Shown here: piece by piece, positions 27,203-36,998 of the stretch
How the letters are laid out: each line of letters opens with the position of its first letter
How positions within the stretch are numbered: position 1 is the first letter of the stretch
Origin: Ferruginibacter sp.
Lineage (GTDB): Bacteria > Bacteroidota > Bacteroidia > Chitinophagales > Chitinophagaceae
Length of the DNA stretch: 64,000 nt
Assembly: GCA_013141115.1 (NCBI GenBank)
Contig: JABFRP010000001.1
Span: forward strand, 434,001 to 498,000
Direction of reading: 5' to 3'
The notes under the pieces: model-generated
The model's database searches: none
Seen by the model: the letters and a program-made list of their open reading frames with translations, nothing else
Told to the model about the DNA's origin: nothing
Made by a program: the position numbers and the translations under genes

Positions 27203-27277
27203 GCGTAATTTAAAAGTATATAAAAAAGAGTTTTGTCATACCGGTATATGATTTTAATTTTTAGTATGGCTATTTGC

Positions 27278-27307
27278 TTTGTATCAACATAAAGAAAAAC
27301 TAATTTG
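27278..27307 (+). promoter_or_regulatory. Putative promoter of ftcD
   Basis: TTTG (27278-27281), a 19-base spacer and TAATTTG (27301-27307) fit the Bacteroidota promoter pattern closely. The start would be near 27315, about 33 bases before the ATG. Confidence 0.7.
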
Positions 27308-27347
27308 CAGTACTTATTAACTACAACTAAAACCTATAAATTATACC

Positions 27348-28997
27348 ATGCAACTCATCGAATGTGTTCCTAATTTTTCTGAAGGCAACGACCTGAATAT
27401 TATCAAACAAATAACTGATGAAATTGAAAAGATAGAAGGCGTACGCTTGTTAAATGTAGATCCCGGTAAAGCCACCAACAGAACGGTGGTTACTTTGGTG
27501 GGTGAACCAGCACCGGTAATTGAAGCTGCTTACCAGGCTATAAAAAAAGCAGGTGAGTTAATCGATATGAGCAAACATAAAGGCGAGCATCCACGTATGG
27601 GTGCTACAGATGTTTGTCCGCTGATACCTATTGCCAATATTACCATGGAAGAAACGGCAGCCTTTGCACAACAACTGGCTAAAAGGGTAGGCGAAGAATT
27701 GCAGATTCCTGCTTATTTGTACGAAGCTGCACAACCCAAAAAGGAACGAAGCAATTTATCGGTAATAAGGGCCGGCGAATACGAGGGCTTTTTTAAAAAG
27801 ATACAATTGCCGGGTTGGCAGCCCGATTTTGGTCCGGTGGAATTTGATGCTAAACGTGGCGGTACTGTTATTGGTGCAAGAGATTTTTTAGTGGCTTATA
27901 ATATTAATTTAAATACCACCAGTACACGACGTGCCAATGCCATTGCATTTGATGTAAGAGAAGCGGGAAGGAATATTGAAGTGGAAGGCAAAAAAATAAA
28001 TCAGCCCGGCACATTAAAGAGTGTAAAAGCTATTGGTTGGTTTATTGAAGAATATGGAGTAGCGCAAATTAGTATGAACCTCACCAATATTAATATTACT
28101 CCCGTGCATATTGCTTTTGATGAAGTGTGTAACAAAGCCAACGCCAGAGGTATTCGTGTTACGGGAAGTGAATTGGTAGGACTCATTCCTTTAAAAGCCA
28201 TGCTGGATGCTGGTAAATATTTTTTACAAAAACAAAACCGAAGCATTGGTATAAGCGAAAAAGAATTAATTAAGATCGCTATTAAATCGATGGGGCTGGA
28301 TGAGCTGGGGCCTTTTAAACCCGAAGAAAGAATCATTGAATATTTACTGGCCAGCAATGCCGACAGCAAATTAATAAATATGCAACTGAATGATTTTGCT
28401 GATGAAACGGCCAGCGAAAGTCCGGCACCCGGCGGCGGTTCCATTGCGGCCTATGCTGGTGCATTAGGTGTGAGTTTAGCCACCATGGTAGCTAATTTAT
28501 CATCTCACAAAAAAGGTTGGGACGATCGCTGGCAGGAGTTTAGCGATTGGGCTGCCAAAGGCCAGCAATATAAAAATGAATTACTTAAATTAGTAGATGC
28601 AGATACTGCTGCCTTTAATAAAATTATGGAAGCATTTGCTTTACCAAAATCTACTACCGAAGAAAAAAACATACGTACCGCAGCCATACAGGCAGCAACA
28701 AAATATGCCATCGAAATTCCTTTTAAAGTAATGCAAACTGCCGCAGCCGGCATGGAAGTGGTTAAAGCCATGGTAAGCATTGGTAACCCCAACAGTGTAA
28801 CCGACGCAGGTGTGGGTGCATTATGTATCCGCACTGCGGTAATGGGTGCATTTATGAACGTACGCATTAATGCCGGCGGCTACAACGATAAAGATTATGT
28901 GAATGAAATTATTGCCAAAGGAAAAGTTATTGAAGATGATATTATTGCACAGGAAGCAGAAGTGCTGAAGATGGTGAATGCAAAAATTGGATTGTAA
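27348..28997 (+). CDS. ftcD: Bifunctional formimidoyltransferase-cyclodeaminase
   Basis: The N-terminal part (about residues 1-330, LIECVPNFSEGNDLNIIKQI; KHKGEHPRMGATDVCPLIPI) is glutamate formimidoyltransferase. The C-terminal part (about 340-549, DETASESPAPGGGSIAAYAG; PNSVTDAGVGALCIRTAVMG) is formimidoyl-THF cyclodeaminase. Together they pass the formimino group from histidine breakdown to tetrahydrofolate and release ammonia. The fusion and its 549-residue length match the vertebrate and Bacteroidota form. hutI lies upstream on the same strand but separated by a minus-strand gene. Confidence 0.95.
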   Translation: MQLIECVPNFSEGNDLNIIKQITDEIEKIEGVRLLNVDPGKATNRTVVTLVGEPAPVIEAAYQAIKKAGELIDMSKHKGEHPRMGATDVCPLIPIANITMEETAAFAQQLAKRVGEELQIPAYLYEAAQPKKERSNLSVIRAGEYEGFFKKIQLPGWQPDFGPVEFDAKRGGTVIGARDFLVAYNINLNTTSTRRANAIAFDVREAGRNIEVEGKKINQPGTLKSVKAIGWFIEEYGVAQISMNLTNINITPVHIAFDEVCNKANARGIRVTGSELVGLIPLKAMLDAGKYFLQKQNRSIGISEKELIKIAIKSMGLDELGPFKPEERIIEYLLASNADSKLINMQLNDFADETASESPAPGGGSIAAYAGALGVSLATMVANLSSHKKGWDDRWQEFSDWAAKGQQYKNELLKLVDADTAAFNKIMEAFALPKSTTEEKNIRTAAIQAATKYAIEIPFKVMQTAAAGMEVVKAMVSIGNPNSVTDAGVGALCIRTAVMGAFMNVRINAGGYNDKDYVNEIIAKGKVIEDDIIAQEAEVLKMVNAKIGL

Positions 28998-29022
28998 GTT
29001 TATATAAAACGCCTTTTAAAAA

Positions 29023-29895
29023 ATGATCATGAAAAAATTACTCTTCATTGTATGCATTATGGGTATTGCGCAAAATAATTTTGCCCAGGCACAAAAAACA
29101 TTTTCTACGCCTTACGGCAACAACCCTGCAGCAGGCAAATACGCCACAGTAAACGGCATTAAAATGTATTACGAAACTTATGGCGAAGGTATGCCCATGG
29201 TATTGATACATGGTAATGGCGGCAGCGTGGCATCTATGGCCAATCAGATAGAATATTTTAAAACCAAATACAAAATAATTGTTGCCGATAGCCGTGCACA
29301 AGGCAAATCAGGCGATACTAAAGATCGTTTAACGTACGAACAAATTACTGATGATTGGGCGGCACTGCTTGATCAGTTGCATATTGACTCTGCCTACCTT
29401 ATTGGTTGGAGCGACGGCGGTATTGAAAGTTTGCTGATGGCCATACGCCATCCCAATAAAGTAAAGATGATGGCGGTAATGGGCGCCAACCTGCAACCCG
29501 ATAGTAATGCCGTGTACAATTGGGCAGTAAAATGGGTACAAAACAATGCCGCTTTTACAGATAGCATGATCGCCAAAAAAGATGCCACTTATAATTATGC
29601 GGTCATTAAAAAGTTATTCGATCTGCTGGGCAAACAGCCGCATATTTCTTTGGCGCAGGTGCAAAGCATTAAAGCCCCCACTTTAGTTTTGGGCGGCGAT
29701 AAAGATGTAATAAAAGAAGCCCACACTTTGCAGATATACCAAAACCTGCAAAAAGCCTGGCTCTGCATTTTTCCCGGTGGTACACACATGATGCCCGAAA
29801 CCGATCCTGAATTATTTAATGCCACTGTAGAAAGATTTTTTAGCAAACCCTATTACCGCCCCGATACTAAATTTTTGTTTGGAGTAAAAGATTAA
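29023..29895 (+). CDS. Exported alpha/beta-hydrolase
   Basis: A signal peptide (KKLLFIVCIMGIAQNNFAQA) precedes an alpha/beta-hydrolase fold. The oxyanion-region motif is VLIHGNGG and the nucleophile elbow is LIGWSDGGIES with Ser in GWSDG. The acid is probably in VLGGDKDVI and the His in FPGGTHMMPETD. The substrate is unknown, with esterase or similar activity expected. It follows ftcD by 25 bases and may share its transcript, though no link to histidine breakdown is apparent. ATG codons at 29023 and 29029 are both possible. Confidence 0.85.
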   Translation: MIMKKLLFIVCIMGIAQNNFAQAQKTFSTPYGNNPAAGKYATVNGIKMYYETYGEGMPMVLIHGNGGSVASMANQIEYFKTKYKIIVADSRAQGKSGDTKDRLTYEQITDDWAALLDQLHIDSAYLIGWSDGGIESLLMAIRHPNKVKMMAVMGANLQPDSNAVYNWAVKWVQNNAAFTDSMIAKKDATYNYAVIKKLFDLLGKQPHISLAQVQSIKAPTLVLGGDKDVIKEAHTLQIYQNLQKAWLCIFPGGTHMMPETDPELFNATVERFFSKPYYRPDTKFLFGVKD

Positions 29896-30937
29896 TTTTT
29901 TGGAACGGGCTGTATTTCTTTGTTCATCATTGTTGTGTCACTCACTTGTGCGGCATGGCTTTGTTGGGCTTTTATGGGGAATTTAAATTTTCGGAAATTG
30001 CAATAATTATATTTTGAGTTTCAAATCTATCTAATTTGAGTTTTATATGCAAAATAACTTACAGCGTACTTACAATGAGATAACAAAAAGTACGAAATTG
30101 AAAATTGAGGCGACAGAAGATTCTGAAATAATTGGCTGCAAAACAGATTCGCTAATTGAATATTTTTTTTTCTTAAATTTTTTTTCTCCGATAGAAATCG
30201 ATGATAAGAAACCACAAACAATTTCGAAAAGAACAGGTTTCCAAATTCCTCAGGATGTTCCCAAAGACTTATTAGATACTAAAAAAGATTTTACAACTGA
30301 ATCTTTGATATATTTCTTGCCAATCAAGCCTAATCTCAGAATAAGTGAAATAATTGGCTTTCATCCATTTAAAGATTCAAGTAAAAATATACAATGGGGA
30401 ACAAGTGATATACAGATTGTTTTTCCAGTAAAAGGATATGGATTTATTAAAGATGAAATACAAGTTGCTAGTGAAGTTGAAATAAAGAGGAAATTGGTTG
30501 TTGAGTGGATTGAAAAAATTAACACACAAATAATCAATTTTAATGAGTATTTGAGGTCAGAAATAAAATTATGTATTGAAAAAAGAAAAAAAGAAATTGA
30601 ACTTAATGATGAGAAGTATAAAAATATATCTAAAAGAATAAATATTCCTTTGCAGTTGAAAATTGATGATACTATTCAAAAAATTCAATTAGATACCTCA
30701 CCGTTGATTAAAAATATCAAGCCAAGTCCGAATGTGGTTGAAGAATATATTCTCGATAGAAAGAAAGTATTAGATATAGTTCATGTATTAGACAATCAAG
30801 GACGGCAGTTTGAAAAGACAGCGATGACATACAAATCTATGTACGAAGAAGATCTTAGAAATATACTTTTGGTCAGTCTGTAGGCTCCCCTTTTTTAGTA
30901 CACATCAAAAGTATAATATTTCATTTAATTGTTTGGG

Positions 30938-31002
30938 TTCAACCTATGGGGCGTAGTGTAGCGCAGGCGTAGCCGGAGCGGAACGTAGCCCCATAGGTTG
31001 AA
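30938..31002. repeat. Long-stem inverted repeat at the 3' end of the transposase gene
   Basis: Perfect 15-base arms TTCAACCTATGGGGC (30938-30952) and its complement (30988-31002) enclose 35 bases that are G/C-rich compared with the rest of the element. It overlaps the transposase stop codon and could act as a terminator or structural element. Confidence 0.75.
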
Positions 31003-32086
31003 TATTTTTAGTATTATGTTGTTCTCTATACATTTTTGGAGAGAGGCCGTTTAAGGCATCGTGAGGCCTGCTGTAATTGTAATCATCTACCCATACCTGG
31101 CTTACTTCTCTCACTTCATCAATACTGTCAAACAGGTAAGCATCTAAAACACTTTGCCGGTAAGTTTTATTAAACCGTTCTATGTATGCATTTTGAGTTG
31201 GCTTACCCGGCTGTATATATTTAAACTCAATCTCATTGGCTGCACTCCATTGCTGTGATAGTTTTGCTACAAACTCGGGGCCGTTATCCATCCGTATTTT
31301 CTGCGGCTTGCCGTAGCGGTTGATTAAATGCTTTAGCACCCAGATCACCCGGCTGCTCTTTAAAGAATAATCTGTTTCAATAAATAGTACTTCACGGTTA
31401 TAATCATCGATCACATTAAAGGTTCGGAACTTGGTTCCATTGCTAAGTGCATCACTCATAAAATCTATACTCCAGGTTTGTGTAAAATAGGCAGGTACGG
31501 CCAATGGCTCTTTTACTCTTGCCGGCAATCGTTTCTTTATTTTACGGCGCAGCGGCAATCCCATCTTTTTATAAAGCCGGTGTAATTTTTTATGATTAAC
31601 AATGGTGCCGCTATTTCTAATGCGGCCATAACATTTCCAAAAACCTTCTACAGGATTTTGTCTGGCAAGTTCTTCCAGCCGCTCCATTATGTAACCATCG
31701 TTTTTAATAGACTGATATCGCAGGCTGCTCCTGCTTAGTTTTATTAATCGACACGCCTTGCTGATGTCTTTTGGCCGTTCTAAACGCACTGCTTGTACAA
31801 TGCATCTTTTATCGCAAGGCTTTAAAACTTTTTCGATGATGTATTTAGCTACATCCAATTCCATGGCAAGGTTGGCATACATCTTTTTTAAACGGGAGTT
31901 TTCCTCTTCTAACTCTTTTATTCTTTTCAACTCGGTTGCTTCCATACCGCCATAACGCTGTCGCCATTTATACAAGGATGCTTTGCTTACCCCATGTTCA
32001 CGGGTAATCTCTTCGGCTGTTTTACCGTTATCAAATTCTTTGAGAATGCCTGCAATCTGGGCAGGACTGAATTGACTCTTTTTCAT
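30944..32086 (-). CDS. IS3-family transposase (single ORF)
   Basis: The 380-residue protein has an N-terminal helix-turn-helix (FSPAQIAGILKEFDNGKTAE; HGVSKASLYKWRQRYGGM) and a leucine-zipper-like segment (LEEENSRLKKMYANLAMEL). The rve integrase core follows, with the DDE residues in WSIDFMS, IRMDNGPEF and AYIERFNKTYR. IS407-type elements usually make this protein from orfA and orfB by a -1 frameshift; here it is one continuous ORF. The last 20 or so residues are encoded by a 15-bp inverted repeat region at 30938-31002 and do not look like transposase sequence. Confidence 0.93.
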   Translation of the reverse strand: MKKSQFSPAQIAGILKEFDNGKTAEEITREHGVSKASLYKWRQRYGGMEATELKRIKELEEENSRLKKMYANLAMELDVAKYIIEKVLKPCDKRCIVQAVRLERPKDISKACRLIKLSRSSLRYQSIKNDGYIMERLEELARQNPVEGFWKCYGRIRNSGTIVNHKKLHRLYKKMGLPLRRKIKKRLPARVKEPLAVPAYFTQTWSIDFMSDALSNGTKFRTFNVIDDYNREVLFIETDYSLKSSRVIWVLKHLINRYGKPQKIRMDNGPEFVAKLSQQWSAANEIEFKYIQPGKPTQNAYIERFNKTYRQSVLDAYLFDSIDEVREVSQVWVDDYNYSRPHDALNGLSPKMYREQHNTKNIQPMGLRSAPATPALHYAP

Positions 32087-32610
32087 CTTTCACGTTTTTT
32101 AAAGTTAACAATTTTGTCTACTTTTAAAACGTACTAGTTTTGGGGGAGCTTACAAGTCTTAATACAGTTTTTGAAGGAAAAGCAGTTGGAGAAGCATTCT
32201 GTAATAGAGGAAAAACTGATATTTATCTTAATATTGACCGTGGAAATATCTTAATTGTAGAATGCAAAATCTGGAAAGGAAAATCGGAATACATATCTGC
32301 TATCAATCAATTATTGTCATATTTAACTTGGAGAAATAATTATGGCATTTTAATTACTTTCTGTAGAATAAATAATTTTTTAAAATTGATAGGCGAATCG
32401 TTTGATTTTGTTGGAGAAATTTCCGACGTAAGAAATGCTATGAAACGAATTAATGATTCACATTTTATATCTTATCATAAATTACCTTCTGACGAGTCCA
32501 GAAATGTTGAAATTCATCATGTTTTTTATAATCTATTTACAAAATAATATTATTGGCTAGTATTCTTTTTAGCAAAAATTATATTTGCAAATACAACAAA
32601 AGCCCCGCCT

Positions 32611-33458
32611 ATGAGTCAAAATGATAAAGATAGAATTAATCAAAAGCTCGAAAAATCATTAAAAAATATCTCCGAAGAAACGCTGGAGTTAATTGCAAAA
32701 GAAGACGGTGCTCTGAATAATGTACTTAAAGGGTCGAATACAGAGTGCTTAGGATTGTGTGGAGAAAGGGCCTTTTTTCATCACATTTGATTCTGTTTTA
32801 TGTGTTGGCTAGAAATGAAAAAATATTTACCGAAGCTCTTGAATTGGAACTTAGAGATAATGATGTGAATTATTTGACTTTAGCATTTTGTAGGCATTTA
32901 GCTCAGAATTATGAACATCTTGATTTACTTGATGTCTTTAATGAATTTCAACATAAAGTAAAGACTTACATTGAAATGTTTAACTATAGAACAGTTGATA
33001 CTAATCTTTTCGAAGAAGTCAAAGGCTTGGACTTTTTATTAATGATCCCCAATGAAGATGGAATATTTTATGTACCTACATTGGGAAAACTAAAGTTTTA
33101 CAGGGATTTTTTTGGAGATACTTATAAAAAAGAAAAACATCCAGATATTGAAGCCGTGTATCTTTTACTCGATCTTGATAGTAGTAATATTAAAATTGGC
33201 CAAAGTAGGAAAATGATTCATAGGGAAAGAACTCTTCAGGCTCAAAAACCTTCTATTGAATTGATTGCATATTGGATTTCGCCAAAGCAAGTCGAAACCC
33301 AATTACATCAGATGTTTAAATCAAAACGTTTACGAGGGGAATGGTTTAAACTTTCATTTGCTGATTTGAAAACGATTAAGAAATTTATGGAAAGTATTTC
33401 TGTTCCTACAGGGCTTTCCGTCCCAGCGGGGTTTTCACCAGATACCCCAACAACTTAA
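32611..33458 (+). pseudogene. GIY-YIG-type (T5orf172/MUG113-like) nuclease with a frameshift
   Basis: Translation from the ATG at 32611 (MSQNDKDRINQKLEKSLKN) stops after GLCGERAFFHHI. The -1 frame then continues from a T-run at 32773-32778. Adding one T gives GERAFFSSHLILFYVLARNE and a protein of about 282 residues. The C-terminal domain (about residues 190-260) fits the T5orf172/MUG113 branch of GIY-YIG nucleases: VYLLLDLDSSNIKIGQS, then RER, then QVETQLHQMFKSKRLRGEWF with the Glu and His. The final residues, SVPAGFSPDTPTT, are encoded by a dispersed repeat, so the original stop may be lost. The shift may be genuine or a homopolymer error. Confidence 0.75.
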
Positions 33459-33496
33459 AAATCCTTTTCGTGAAACCTCGCTGCCGAAAACTTGCT
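33409..33496. repeat. Dispersed repeat, family 1, copy A
   Basis: About 88 bases align with 59465-59552. Shared blocks include GTCCCAGCGGGGTTTT near the start and GCCGAAAACTTGCT at the end. The two halves are imperfect inverted copies (CAGCGGGGTTTT against AAACCTCGCTG), so a long hairpin can form. It overlaps the 3' end of the GIY-YIG-type gene. Confidence 0.75.
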
Positions 33497-33949
33497 AGCC
33501 ATTATAAACAGCCCTTGAGCTAGGAAAGATTAATGCATTATAATTTAAATACGCTGCAACAACAGAAAAGTTTCTAATACTACTATCGCTTTTGTTTTTT
33601 GTGAAAACAAATGCAACCAATACCCACCTGGCAAAGCTGAAAAGAAAGCGCTTACCATGAACAACTATCGGTGATAAAAATGCTGCGCTGTATAAACTCC
33701 ATATCTTCTTAATGCAATGACTACTCTCACAAATTTTGATGATGATCATCACGATGTAATTTAATACCCGCCTTTAAATTCGCCTGTTAAAAAAACGATT
33801 GCCTACAATAATAAAGTACCACTTATGTATAGTGTAAGTGACAATAAACAATTTCTTCGTGGATCGCCTGCATTGCTGTTGCTGATTTTTATTTCGTAAA
33901 ATATACATTATCGAAACAAACTTAAAGTAATTAAAAGGAGGATCATAAT
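33497..33949. other. Intergenic region before the phosphofructokinase gene
   Basis: About 450 bases hold no convincing gene. A minus-strand frame at 33495-33752 has a low-complexity, hydrophobic translation and no initiation context. The last part must contain the pfp promoter. The rest looks like degraded sequence adjoining the accessory island. Confidence 0.4.
33933..33941 (+). promoter_or_regulatory. Strong Shine-Dalgarno sequence of pfp
   Basis: AAAAGGAGG lies 8 bases before the ATG at 33950, an ideal Shine-Dalgarno position. Other genes in this window have A-rich leaders without such a motif, so this one is exceptional. Confidence 0.85.
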
Positions 33950-35119
33950 ATGAAAAGAATTGGTATTCTAACAGGTGGTGGCGATGTGCCCGGTTTAAAT
34001 CCGTGCATTAAAGCAGTGGTTAACCGTGCAATTGATGAAGGATATGAAGTGGTGGGCATACGGCGGGGCTGGGGCGGACTGCTGGAACTGGATGCATCAA
34101 ACACTGAATCGATCAACAAACATACAGAAGTGCTCACCCGTGAAAAGGTTCGTACCATCGACCGTACAGGCGGCACCATTCTGCATACCAGCCGCACTAA
34201 TCCGGGTAAAGTAAAAGCAAAAGCAGTTCCTGAATTTTTAAAAGACCCCAATCACCCTGAAGCAGAAGCGGCTGATAATAGTCTGCGTGACTTTACACCG
34301 CATGTAATGAAGAACCTGGAACTGATGGGCATTGAAACCTTAATTCCTATTGGCGGTGATGATACGCTTAGTTATGGGGAACGTTTGCACCGTGAAGGAA
34401 TTAAAGTAGTGGCCATTCCAAAAACGATGGACAATGATGTGTATGGTACCGATTACTGTCTTGGTTTCAGTACGGCAATAACTCGTAGTGTTCAATTTAT
34501 TCATCAGCTGCGTACCAGTACCGGTTCGCATGAACGTATTGCCATCATTGAATTATTCGGCCGCAATTCCGGAGAAACAAGTTTGATCAGTTCTTACCTG
34601 GCAGGTGTTGACAGGGCCTTGATTTCAGAAGTGCCATTTGATCCGGAAAAACTGGCCGAGTTAATTATGAAAGATAAAAGAGATAACCCCAGCAACTATG
34701 CCATGGTTTCTGTAAGTGAAGGCGCACATATGGTTGGAGGTATGGTGGTGGAATACGGCGAAACAGATGCGTATGGTCATCAGAAATTAGGTGGCATTGG
34801 AGAGATAACCGGAGAAGCGTTGAAGAAGATCACTGGCGAAGGTATTATCAATCAAACAGTGGCTTATCTTATGCGTTCAGGTGCACCCGATGCGCTTGAT
34901 CTGATGATGGCTACCAACTATGCCAGCCTCGCTGTAAGTCTTATAAAGGATGGCGCAAGCGGACGCATGGTAGCACTTCGTGAAGGCAAATACACTCATG
35001 TGCCCATGAGCATGGTTACAAGTGGAGTAAAGCGTGTAGACGTAGACGAGTTTTATGATGTAGCACAATACCGGCCAAGAATACGCAGTGTGTTAGGTAA
35101 ACCAATGTTCCTGTATTAA
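33950..35119 (+). CDS. pfp: 6-phosphofructokinase, probably PPi-dependent
   Basis: It phosphorylates fructose 6-phosphate in glycolysis. The fold markers are [13 protein letters not shown] at the N-terminus, GGDDTL (135-140) and PKTMDND (157-163). Asp in GGDDT and Lys in PKTMDND are the residues that mark use of pyrophosphate; ATP enzymes have GGDGS and [28 protein letters not shown] and [10 protein letters not shown] complete the active site. The 389-residue length is longer than bacterial ATP-PFK and fits the PPi/group III type. It precedes a class I aldolase gene that acts on its product. Cofactor use is inferred from residues, not tested. Confidence 0.9.
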   Translation: MKRIGILTGGGDVPGLNPCIKAVVNRAIDEGYEVVGIRRGWGGLLELDASNTESINKHTEVLTREKVRTIDRTGGTILHTSRTNPGKVKAKAVPEFLKDPNHPEAEAADNSLRDFTPHVMKNLELMGIETLIPIGGDDTLSYGERLHREGIKVVAIPKTMDNDVYGTDYCLGFSTAITRSVQFIHQLRTSTGSHERIAIIELFGRNSGETSLISSYLAGVDRALISEVPFDPEKLAELIMKDKRDNPSNYAMVSVSEGAHMVGGMVVEYGETDAYGHQKLGGIGEITGEALKKITGEGIINQTVAYLMRSGAPDALDLMMATNYASLAVSLIKDGASGRMVALREGKYTHVPMSMVTSGVKRVDVDEFYDVAQYRPRIRSVLGKPMFLY

Positions 35120-35194
35120 GTGAATGCCATGGTTTGTGTTTCACAAACCAGCTGGCAAAAAAATAACTTACAATTACTTTTAAAAACGATTGTT

Positions 35195-36268
35195 ATGCCA
35201 ATAAAAAAAATAACCGAACTGCTTGGCGACAAGGCCGAGTATCTTCTCAATCATCAGTCTAAAACAATTTCTAAAGATCAGTTGCATTTGCCCGGTCCTG
35301 ATTTTGTTGACCGCATTTTGATAAACAGCGACCGCAATCCGCAGGTGTTGCGTAACCTGCAGGCAATGTATAATAACGGTAGATTAGCCAACACAGGTTA
35401 TCTTTCTATTCTTCCTGTTGACCAGGGTATTGAACACAGTGGCGGTGCATCCTTTGCAAAGAATCCGATCTATTTTGATCCTGAAAATATTATCAAACTG
35501 GCAATGGAAGGCGGCTGTAATGCAGTAGCTACCACTTACGGCGGTTTTGGCTTTATGGCCAGAAAGTATGCACATAAAATTCCGTTCATTGTTAAAGTAA
35601 ATCATAACGAGTTTCTTACTTATCCCAATAAGTTCGACCAGATTATGTTTGCTTCTATTAAGGCAAGTTGGAATTTAGGTGCTGCTGCTGTTGGTGCTAC
35701 TATTTATTTTGGCAGTGATGAATCTGCAAGACAAATTCAGGAAGTAAGCAAAGCATTTGAAATGGCGCATGAATTAGGCATGGCTACTATTCTGTGGTGT
35801 TATCTCCGTAATCCTGCATTTAAAACAAAAGAAAAAGATTTTCATGTATCAGCCGATCTTACAGGCCAGGCCAATCATTTGGGTGTAACCATTGAAGCCG
35901 ATATCATTAAACAAAAATTACCGGAGAACAATGGTGGATACCTTGCATTGAACACCAAGGAATCTCCTTATGGTAAAAATGATAAACGCATTTATGAAGA
36001 ACTGACCACTGACCACCCGATTGATCTTTGCCGTTACCAGGTAGCCAACTGTTATATGGGCCGTGCAGGATTAATCAACAGTGGCGGTGCATCATCCGGA
36101 GCAAGTGATATGGCCGAAGCAGTTGCAACAGCAGTAGTGAACAAACGTGCAGGTGGTATGGGACTTATCAGCGGCCGAAAAGCATTTCAACGCCCAATGA
36201 AAGAAGGGGTGGAAATATTAAATGCCATACAGGATGTTTATTTGGATAAGGATGTAACGATAGCATAA
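35195..36268 (+). CDS. fbaB: Class I fructose-bisphosphate aldolase (DhnA/FbaB type)
   Basis: It cleaves fructose 1,6-bisphosphate by a Schiff-base lysine. The 357-residue protein from the ATG at 35195 shows the archaeal/DhnA-type barrel: [44 protein letters not shown] and GATIYFGSD. The phosphate site is [17 protein letters not shown] plus [12 protein letters not shown]. The upstream 25 residues (from 35120) look like non-coding DNA and are excluded. With the adjacent phosphofructokinase it forms a two-step glycolytic pair, 75 bases apart and probably co-transcribed. Confidence 0.93.
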   Translation: MPIKKITELLGDKAEYLLNHQSKTISKDQLHLPGPDFVDRILINSDRNPQVLRNLQAMYNNGRLANTGYLSILPVDQGIEHSGGASFAKNPIYFDPENIIKLAMEGGCNAVATTYGGFGFMARKYAHKIPFIVKVNHNEFLTYPNKFDQIMFASIKASWNLGAAAVGATIYFGSDESARQIQEVSKAFEMAHELGMATILWCYLRNPAFKTKEKDFHVSADLTGQANHLGVTIEADIIKQKLPENNGGYLALNTKESPYGKNDKRIYEELTTDHPIDLCRYQVANCYMGRAGLINSGGASSGASDMAEAVATAVVNKRAGGMGLISGRKAFQRPMKEGVEILNAIQDVYLDKDVTIA

Positions 36269-36285
36269 CCCATTCTCTATATTTT

Positions 36286-36317
36286 AAAATCCCGTTTTGT
36301 AAAACGGGATTTTTTTA
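36286..36317 (+). terminator. Rho-independent terminator after the aldolase gene
   Basis: Perfect 13-base arms (36286-36298 and 36301-36313) around a 2-base gap, so the real loop is slightly larger, end in a seven-T tract. It closes the glycolytic pair. Confidence 0.9.
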
Positions 36318-36330
36318 TGATTATACAGCT

Positions 36331-36375
36331 TGCATCTTTATGTTGTTACAGCACTTAATATCCATATCTCTGAAA
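36331..36375 (+). repeat. Direct repeat copy 1, upstream of the sigma factor gene
   Basis: TGCATCTTTATGTTGTTACA and the 25 bases after it recur at 38903-38948 with about five differences in 45 positions. Copy 1 lies about 85 bases before the sigma gene start. It may contain a promoter or operator. Confidence 0.75.
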
Positions 36376-36458
36376 TCAACTTTGTTCAGTTGAAAATATT
36401 TTCTCTTATTTTGATGACCTTTTGCTAAAAACGACATGTATTACTATAAGCCCTTACA

Positions 36459-36998
36459 ATGACTGATAAAGAAATAATAACCTATTTACAACATAACAAA
36501 TATGCTGCGGCCGTAAAAGGCCTGTATAATATTTTACCCCTTGTAAAAAAATATATTAAAGCCAATTGCGGAACAAGCGATGATGCTGAAGATATTTTTC
36601 AGGATGCATTGGTAATTCTTTGTAAAAAAGTACAGCAGGGGAATTTTGTGCTAACTGTTCCACTGAAAATTTATTTGATGGCAATAGTAAAAAACTGCTG
36701 GCTGCAACAATTAAGGCAACGCAAAAAAATGCCTGCAGGTGATGTTGTTGATGATATAGCCCATACGGAAGCCGACGAAGAATCCGGATTTGGTATAGCT
36801 CAAAATGCTTTTGATCTGCTAGGTGAAAAATGCAGAAAATTGTTGATACTGTTTTATTTTAAGCAATACAGTTTTAAAACAATTGCTGCCCGCCTTTCTT
36901 TCAGCGATGAAAAAGTAGCTAAGAACCAAAAGTATCGCTGCCTGCAAAAGGCAAAAGAAAATTACATCACTCTTTTAAAAAATGGCACCCATGAATAA
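36459..36998 (+). CDS. Sigma-70 family (ECF-like) RNA polymerase sigma factor
   Basis: The 179-residue protein has a region 2 core (CGTSDDAEDIFQDALVILCKK, with the QDAL-type motif, and LMAIVKNCWLQQLRQRKK). Its region 4 (ALRK-like part LLGEKCRKLLILFYFKQYSF, then TIAARLSFSDEKVAKNQKYR, CLQKAKE) contains the helix-turn-helix for the -35 element. It should direct polymerase to a specific promoter set. The next gene, an anti-sigma-like membrane protein, overlaps its 3' end by 17 bases, the usual sigma/anti-sigma coupling. A direct repeat brackets the pair. Confidence 0.9.
   Translation: MTDKEIITYLQHNKYAAAVKGLYNILPLVKKYIKANCGTSDDAEDIFQDALVILCKKVQQGNFVLTVPLKIYLMAIVKNCWLQQLRQRKKMPAGDVVDDIAHTEADEESGFGIAQNAFDLLGEKCRKLLILFYFKQYSFKTIAARLSFSDEKVAKNQKYRCLQKAKENYITLLKNGTHE

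Larger units (their letters stand above)
30879..32154 (-). mobile_element. IS3-family (IS407-like) insertion sequence
   Basis: The element is 1,276 bases. Its ends share TGTAGGCTCCCC (left) and TGTAAGCTCCCC (right, complement), 11 of 12 bases alike, and begin TG and end CA. A 4-bp target duplication AGTC flanks it (30875-30878 and 32155-32158), as expected of the IS407 group. It carries one transposase gene on the minus strand. The exact duplication and intact ORF suggest a recent insertion. Confidence 0.93.
30047..32547 (+). pseudogene. PD-(D/E)XK nuclease-like gene split by an IS element
   Basis: The frame 30047-30883 is cut by the insertion at 30879 and resumes at 32159-32547. Joining base 30878 to 32159 (one AGTC copy kept) restores a single in-frame protein of 406 residues. 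The C-terminal part carries a PD-(D/E)XK-type core: Glu289 (VGEAF), Asp298 (GKTDIYL) and Glu312-Cys-Lys314 (ILIVECKIWKG), with a later INQLLSYL. The N-terminal 277 residues are charged, helical and unrecognised. Such nucleases are common in restriction or phage-defence loci, but a defence role is inference. AT-rich composition and a frameshifted nuclease gene next door suggest acquired DNA. Confidence 0.85.

Noticed and set aside
33495..33752. Minus-strand frame of 85 residues
   Set aside because: Low-complexity, hydrophobic translation, no initiation context, no family resemblance, and it lies in degraded intergenic DNA.
35120..35194. N-terminal extension of the aldolase from an upstream GTG
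   Set aside because: The extra 25 residues have no family support, and the ATG at 35195 gives the expected start.
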